Assembly (NCBI GenBank): GCA_021811505.1
Contig: JAJZOM010000070.1
Coordinates: forward strand, 1-10,366
Direction of reading: 5' to 3'
DNA length: 10,366 nt
Origin: Thermoplasmata archaeon
Lineage (GTDB): Archaea > Thermoplasmatota > Thermoplasmata > Thermoplasmatales > Thermoplasmataceae
The notes beneath the pieces are model-generated. The model saw nothing but the letters and a program-made list of their open reading frames with translations. It had not been told where the DNA came from and ran no database searches. Positions within the stretch are counted from its first letter, which is position 1. Each line of letters starts with the position of its first letter. This document shows, one piece after another, positions 7,251-10,366 of this stretch. The position numbers were made by a program, and so were the translations under genes.

Positions 7251-7694
7251 TCACTTGAGTACAGGTATGTCCCCGTCATGATTCTGTATTTCTTCTCTTA
7301 TCCTGGCTGCAACCCGGTCAAGTTCGTGATCGAGTGCAATCCTTCTTCCCCACTTCAGCTCCCTGTCGGGAAACCTGGGGATAATGTGAACATGATAATG
7401 AAATACTTTCTGGTTCGCGCAGGCACCGTTATTCTGGCCTATGTTTATCCCTTCCGCGCTCACAGCCCTGATTATTGGGGGAGAAAGCGCCTTGGTTACC
7501 CTGTGCACTTCAAGGTATGTTTCGTAGTCGATATCCAGTATGTTCTCGTAGTGTTCCTTCGGGATTACCAGGGCGTGTCCCGGTTCCACAGGGGCATTGT
7601 CCATGAATGCGAGTACCTTGTCACTCTCATATATCACGGAAGCCTTCCTGTTTCTTACGATTTCGTTGCAGAAGATACAGTGGTTCTTGAACAT
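7251..7694 (-). CDS. HIT family protein (histidine triad nucleotide hydrolase)
   Basis: This is a 147-residue histidine-triad protein. Family members hydrolyse or transfer nucleotidyl groups (AMP-lysine, AMP-NH2, Ap4A and related compounds); the physiological substrate here cannot be read from sequence. The triad is HYHVHIIPR at 99-107 (H99, H101, H103). The start MFKNHCIFC with C6/C9, together with H48, resembles the zinc-binding variety. The GHALVIPKEHYENI block at 39-52 is standard for the family. The frame is open for another 91 codons upstream, but that stretch is Trp-rich, overlaps the opposite mrp gene and resembles no HIT extension. The ATG at 7694 is chosen because the CxxC-containing N-terminus begins there and a TATA box sits about 26 bases upstream, suggesting a leaderless mRNA. 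Confidence 0.92.
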   Translation of the reverse strand: MFKNHCIFCNEIVRNRKASVIYESDKVLAFMDNAPVEPGHALVIPKEHYENILDIDYETYLEVHRVTKALSPPIIRAVSAEGINIGQNNGACANQKVFHYHVHIIPRFPDRELKWGRRIALDHELDRVAARIREEIQNHDGDIPVLK

Positions 7695-7713
7695 TACAAA
7701 TTGCAATTGCGAA

Positions 7714-7726
7714 TTAAAATAAATAT
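7714..7726 (-). promoter_or_regulatory. Putative TATA box of the HIT gene
   Basis: The minus strand reads ATTTATTTTAATT, centred near 7720, about 26 bases before the ATG at 7694. This predicts initiation at or next to the start codon. Confidence 0.5.
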
Positions 7727-7843
7727 TATGGGTATGGTTTGCCGTTGTTTTTGAATTTTGCATGGCGTCGATCCTGAATGGTTGAGACACACGGTTATAT
7801 CGCTGTTTTTCCCGATTTTCATGAAATTGGGAAACCTCTGCCA

Positions 7844-7855
7844 AACATAAAATAC
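7844..7855 (+). promoter_or_regulatory. Putative TATA box of the mrp gene
   Basis: AACATAAAATAC, centred near 7849, lies about 26 bases before the ATG at 7875, predicting a leaderless message. This is the main reason for choosing the first ATG over the one at 7896. Confidence 0.5.
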
Positions 7856-7874
7856 ACGTCAACAATGTCAAATT

Positions 7875-8714
7875 ATGCCAGGCGGAACAATAAAAATGAA
7901 TAAGCCACCACCTCAGCCCATCATAGGTCCACCACCAAAGTCGACGAAATACAAGGGTGTGAAACATACAATAATGGTTATGAGCGGAAAGGGAGGAGTC
8001 GGAAAATCCACTGTTTCAGTTAATATCTCAGTAACACTGGCAAAGAAATTCAAGGTAGGCCTTATTGACGCAGACATCAATGGCCCTGACGATCCAAAAA
8101 TGCTTGGGGTCTCAGATGCACAGATTGAGGCAGGGGACGCAGGCATTATTCCAGTGAGTTCGAAATACGGGGTAGACGTCATATCTATGGGTTTTCTTCT
8201 CCCTAATGAAGATACTGCGGTCATATGGCGCGGAGCGCTGAGACACAAAGCCATTCAACAGTTTCTGGAGGATGTGGCATGGGGCGAGAGAGATTATATC
8301 ATCCTTGACATGCCGCCTGGAACCGGTGACGAAGGTCTTTCAGTGGCACAGCTGGTCCCGGATGCCGACGGAATCATAATAGTCGTGACTCCTCAGGACG
8401 TTGCGCTTCTGGATGCCAGAAAAGCCATGAACTTTGCAACCCAGCTGAAGCTCCCGGTTCTTGGAATAATTGAGAATATGAGTGGTTTCGTATGCCCGCA
8501 TTGCGGGGAAACTGCCAATATTTTTAAGACAGGAGGAGGGGAAGAGGCTGCAAAGAAATACAATGTCCCTTTCCTTGGAAGAATTCCTCTTGTGTCGGAG
8601 GTCGTAGTAAGCTCTGACAATGGTACCCCAATAGCGGTAACCGACAACGTGGTCGCGAAGATTTTTTCAGATATAACCGACCGAATCGTCGAAATTGTTG
8701 AGAAGAGAAAGTAA
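7875..8714 (+). CDS. Mrp/NBP35/ApbC-family Fe-S cluster carrier P-loop ATPase
   Basis: This 279-residue cytoplasmic protein is of the MinD/Mrp class, which binds a [4Fe-4S] cluster at a dimer interface and passes it to apo-proteins in an ATP-dependent way. Visible motifs are the deviant Walker A GKGGVGKST at 38-46, DADINGPD at 65-72 (switch I), LDMPPGTGD at 144-152 (switch II/Walker B) and the cluster-ligand pair CPHC at 207-210. The N-terminal 22 residues are Pro-rich (PPPQPIIGPPP, 11-21) and lack the DUF59 domain found in bacterial Mrp, as is usual in archaea. The start at 7875 fits the TATA spacing; ATG 7896 would remove seven residues. It is transcribed divergently from the HIT gene across a 180-base spacer and has no downstream operon partner. 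Confidence 0.95.
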   Translation: MPGGTIKMNKPPPQPIIGPPPKSTKYKGVKHTIMVMSGKGGVGKSTVSVNISVTLAKKFKVGLIDADINGPDDPKMLGVSDAQIEAGDAGIIPVSSKYGVDVISMGFLLPNEDTAVIWRGALRHKAIQQFLEDVAWGERDYIILDMPPGTGDEGLSVAQLVPDADGIIIVVTPQDVALLDARKAMNFATQLKLPVLGIIENMSGFVCPHCGETANIFKTGGGEEAAKKYNVPFLGRIPLVSEVVVSSDNGTPIAVTDNVVAKIFSDITDRIVEIVEKRK

Positions 8715-8860
8715 CATTAGACCATTTCTATAATCTTATGATCCCTTCAATAAAATAATGTCAAAACGGTATTTTTCACCCCGATGAACCTAAAAAAACT
8801 ATGATTTCATAACCAGCATACATTTCCTCCGGAATCCCATTTTTAATACCTCTTTCATAC
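8715..8860. other. Intergenic space between mrp and the IS remnants
   Basis: I see no gene in these 146 bases. A short T-run (8773-8777, TATTTTTC on the plus strand) could help terminate mrp, and a T7 tract on the minus strand (near 8794-8800) could end transcription of the transposase remnant. A GGAGG-preceded ATG on the minus strand near 8820 opens only six codons and is not treated as a gene. Confidence 0.3.
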
Positions 8861-9349
8861 CTATGATGAAATCCAGCTGTTCTCCAGCCTTCTCAAGGAC
8901 GAGGAATAATCGCTCCTTGCAGTCCTCATGAGCGACTGGACTCTTATCCGGGAATTGAACTCCCTCCATCTCTTCCTGTAATCATTGCGATCAATGTCCC
9001 CCGCCATGGCCATGAGCTGATCCCTCGACACATCCGGCGGTACGAGGAATGAGCTTCTTCCGTACTGTGCAATGTATGAGTCCCATGACCGCATTCCTGA
9101 CATTCTGCGGTATGAGGTCTTCTCATGCCTTATGGTGATCTCGAGGCCGTTGCCCGTTCTCGGAATCCTTGCATCGTCGTAGCAGTAAAAGAGACCGTCC
9201 CAGTGGTTCTCAATGGCATGAGCCATTGCGTTCAGGCTGGAGTGTATGCCGCCTTCCCTGATCCTGGAGTTCACGGACTGGAGGAAGGCATGCAGTTCTG
9301 TCCTCACAGCATTGGAACCCCCGGTGGAGGCGAGGATTGACCTGAGCCG
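8861..9349 (-). pseudogene. Transposase remnant, C-terminal part
   Basis: The frame is open for 163 codons after an in-frame TGA at 9350-9352 and reads LRSILASTGG near its beginning. The recognisable block runs through HWDGLFYCYDD, IPRTGNGLE and HEKTSYRRMSG. The spacing N-x-L-E followed by K and RR-x-x-G resembles the region around the last catalytic acidic residue of DDE transposases, so that Glu may be the third catalytic residue. No first or second catalytic Asp can be identified. There is no convincing start codon at the 5' end, although an ATG at position 9280 (in NAMAHAIENH) lies inside. The family cannot be named with confidence. It abuts the N-terminal remnant immediately upstream in another frame, so both may derive from one element after an internal deletion. 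Confidence 0.55.
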
Positions 9350-9525
9350 TCAGACTTGACTTTGAGGGGAGGCCTTCCACCCTCCTCTGTGTTGTTTTTG
9401 AAGAGAACAGACACCATGGATGCCAGGGAGTTCCAGTCAACCATAGGTTCCAGCTTGGCAAGTGCAACCATGCTGCTGATCTGGTTATACGCTTCGGGAA
9501 TGCTGAAATCACGCAATGGACTCAT
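9304..9525 (-). pseudogene. Transposase remnant, N-terminal part (IS5-like start)
   Basis: From the ATG at 9525, 73 codons run to a TGA at 9304. Residues about 22-51 (AKLEPMVDWNSLASMVSVLF, then NNTEEGGRP) match the N-terminal pattern of IS5-type transposases, in which a hydrophobic helix containing D/E-W is followed by N-x-T-E-x-GGRP. After residue 55 the sequence turns into a Gly/Ser/Pro-rich tail with no resemblance to a transposase. At the same point the C-terminal remnant begins in another frame, so the homologous part ends at about 9361. A CTTTATCC box centred near 9552 is about 26 bases before the ATG and fits an original leaderless promoter. This was once a transposase gene and is now too short to work. 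Confidence 0.5.
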
Positions 9526-9675
9526 TATAATACACATGAAACAGGCATGGATAAAGGTTTCGCTATCAATAATGGTCAATAAAAGATGAGAAATACGGGT
9601 CTGAATATACATCAGATTTAGAGTGGCTTCCAGGATTGACCCTACTTTTTAGAAAAAAAGTCATGAGTGAAATTT

Positions 9676-9699
9676 TTGAAAAACGATCCTAGAAATCGT
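9676..9699 (-). terminator. Hairpin plus T-tract after the mini-gene
   Basis: On the minus strand ACGAT (9699-9695) pairs with ATCGT (9687-9683) around a 7-base loop, and the second arm runs into five T residues. It lies directly after the stop codon of the 24-codon frame. The stem is only 5 bp. A second A/T-only inverted repeat, ACTTTTT-AGAA-AAAAAGT on the plus strand, follows at 9644-9661. Confidence 0.35.
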
Positions 9700-9700
9700 A

Positions 9701-9775
9701 TTACCAAGACTTAAGAGTTGTCAATATGTTGTGGCTAGTAACTTCTTCCATTTCTATTTCTCTCTCCTCTTCCAT
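9701..9775 (-). CDS. Possible 24-residue mini-protein between IS remnants
   Basis: On the minus strand an ATG at 9775 opens 24 codons ending in TAA at 9701, reading MEEEREIEMEEVTSHNILTT then LKSW. The first eleven residues are strongly acidic (seven Glu). The rest could form a short amphipathic helix. GGGGGTGA lies just upstream, within a plausible Shine-Dalgarno distance. A TATATAA element sits about 32 bases before the ATG, and a small hairpin with a T-tract follows the stop, so a complete miniature transcription unit is laid out. I do not recognise the peptide. It could equally be the N-terminus of another decayed IS gene or a chance frame, since 24 codons is short. Confidence 0.3.
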   Translation of the reverse strand: MEEEREIEMEEVTSHNILTTLKSW

Positions 9776-9798
9776 AAGTCACCCCCAATTAAGAGTGC

Positions 9799-9816
9799 TA
9801 TTATTATATAATAATA
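9799..9816. promoter_or_regulatory. 18-base perfect A/T palindrome containing TATATA
   Basis: TATTATTATATAATAATA is identical to its reverse complement. Because TATATA is at its centre it could serve as a TATA box in both directions: leftward for the 24-codon frame (predicted start near 9781-9786) and rightward toward the transposase remnant. Low sequence complexity makes such palindromes easier to get by chance. Confidence 0.35.
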
Positions 9817-9890
9817 TTTTGTATTGTTGTAACCTAAATTCAGAGCTTGTTTAGGGATCAATTGAATTATTTTTACGCACAGACCGCAAG

Positions 9891-9900
9891 ATCTTTATGC
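9891..9900 (+). promoter_or_regulatory. Putative TATA box of the decayed plus-strand transposase
   Basis: ATCTTTATGC, centred near 9896, is about 26-30 bases before the point where the transposase homology begins (about 9926). It resembles the CTTTATCC box before the other IS remnant. Confidence 0.3.
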
Positions 9901-9925
9901 CTCTCTGAGTTCCCTATTTGCTGAA

Positions 9926-10366
9926 CATTACAGGGAGATCAAGAAGATCAACGGGAAGGAGTACGCGTATGAGGTCTCCATGGTATGGGATTCCGAACAC
10001 AAGAAGAGGCACAAAGTGTCCAGGTACCTTGGAAAGGTCATTGATGGCAAGCCCACGAGGATCAGGGAGATTGTTTCCGTTCGAGGACATTCTCCTGAGA
10101 GCGATGGAGGAGAACGAATATTATTCCCTTATGGAAGCAGGGAAGAATCCCCAGTTCTCACCGGATAAGGCAGGAAAGATTGCCATACTGACAAACACGA
10201 GAGAAAAGCCACAGACAATATTCGAACTGTACAAGTCCAGGAACGATGTGGAGGAGGCATTCGACGTGTTCAAGAATCTTCTGAAGACCGATACGCCATA
10301 CCTCAGGGACGATGATTCCATGAGGGGATATGTATTCGTATCATTCCTCTCCCTCATTGCATATTA
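9926..10366 (+). pseudogene. Decayed IS4/IS1634-like transposase, frameshifted and internally deleted, cut by window edge
   Basis: Transposase-like sequence begins at HYREIKKINGKEYAYEV (codon CAT at 9926, where an intact copy would be expected to start with Met) and runs in one frame through VSRYLGKVIDGKPTRIREIV to about 10075. It then continues in another frame as FEDILLRAMEENEYYSLMEA, then NPQFSPDKAGKIAILTN and YKSRNDVEEAFDVFKNLLK. That last block fits the IS4-superfamily signature Y-(2)-R-(3)-E-(6)-K, which holds the third catalytic acid. Only about 40 residues separate the N-terminal block from it, whereas full-length relatives have several hundred, so the part carrying the two catalytic Asp residues appears to have been lost near 10130-10150. 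A missing start, a frameshift and a deletion together make activity impossible. The 3' end lies beyond the window. Confidence 0.75.

Noticed and set aside
7695..7967. 91-codon N-terminal extension of the HIT frame
   Set aside because: It is Trp/His-rich, overlaps the start of mrp on the other strand, and would remove the TATA spacing. The HIT domain starts naturally at the ATG at 7694.
9210..9512. 100-codon minus-strand frame overlapping both transposase fragments
   Set aside because: Its product shows no transposase features, while the two other frames do.
9980..10168. 62-codon plus-strand frame beginning MVWDSEHKKRHK
   Set aside because: It is an internal piece of the frameshifted transposase, and its last third is in the wrong frame. 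It is not a separate gene.
1..10366. CRISPR array, tRNA, rRNA or defence island
   Set aside because: I found no regularly spaced repeats, no T-loop or anticodon-stem pattern, and no nuclease/toxin/effector motifs on either strand by reading. A tRNA or covariance-model scan could overturn this.

Overview
The window looks like chromosomal DNA of a euryarchaeon, most likely one related to the Thermoplasmatales. The evidence is an archaeal-type class I lysyl-tRNA synthetase, a GfcR-type helix-turn-helix/phosphoribosyltransferase regulator, a probable RNA polymerase subunit K gene at the left edge, A/T-rich archaeal TATA boxes, and several starts placed so that their mRNAs would be leaderless. The lineage is inferred from gene content and style. 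No rRNA gene is present to fix it.

Layout. Positions 1-7694 hold only minus-strand genes. From right to left these are a HIT-family hydrolase, gfcR, lysS (class I lysyl-tRNA synthetase), a D-2-hydroxyacid dehydrogenase with a one-base frameshift, a thiamine-diphosphate enzyme of the benzoylformate decarboxylase type, metG (methionyl-tRNA synthetase with a fused C-terminal tRNA-binding domain), and the first 15 codons of a probable rpoK. At 7695-7874 transcription diverges: the HIT gene runs left and an Mrp/NBP35-type Fe-S carrier ATPase runs right, each with a TATA box about 26 bases before its ATG. Right of about 8860 the window becomes an insertion-sequence graveyard. It contains a minus-strand transposase remnant whose N-terminal and C-terminal pieces abut out of frame, an A/T-rich gap with a possible 24-codon mini-gene, and a plus-strand IS4/IS1634-like transposase remnant that runs off the right edge with most of its catalytic core missing.

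How the genes fit together. metG, lysS and probable rpoK are information-processing genes, and Mrp is Fe-S cluster housekeeping. gfcR and lysS are 7 bases apart and probably share a message. A perfect 8-base inverted repeat sits over the predicted gfcR transcription start. The dehydrogenase and ThDP enzyme are joined stop-to-start once the frameshift is corrected. They suggest a two-step path from a 2-hydroxyacid through a 2-oxoacid to an aldehyde, but the substrate is unknown and the ThDP enzyme has Asp where the family has its cofactor-activating Glu.

I see no CRISPR array, tRNA, rRNA or recognisable defence system. The points most worth following are the dehydrogenase/ThDP module, the gfcR operator and the mini-gene between the IS remnants.
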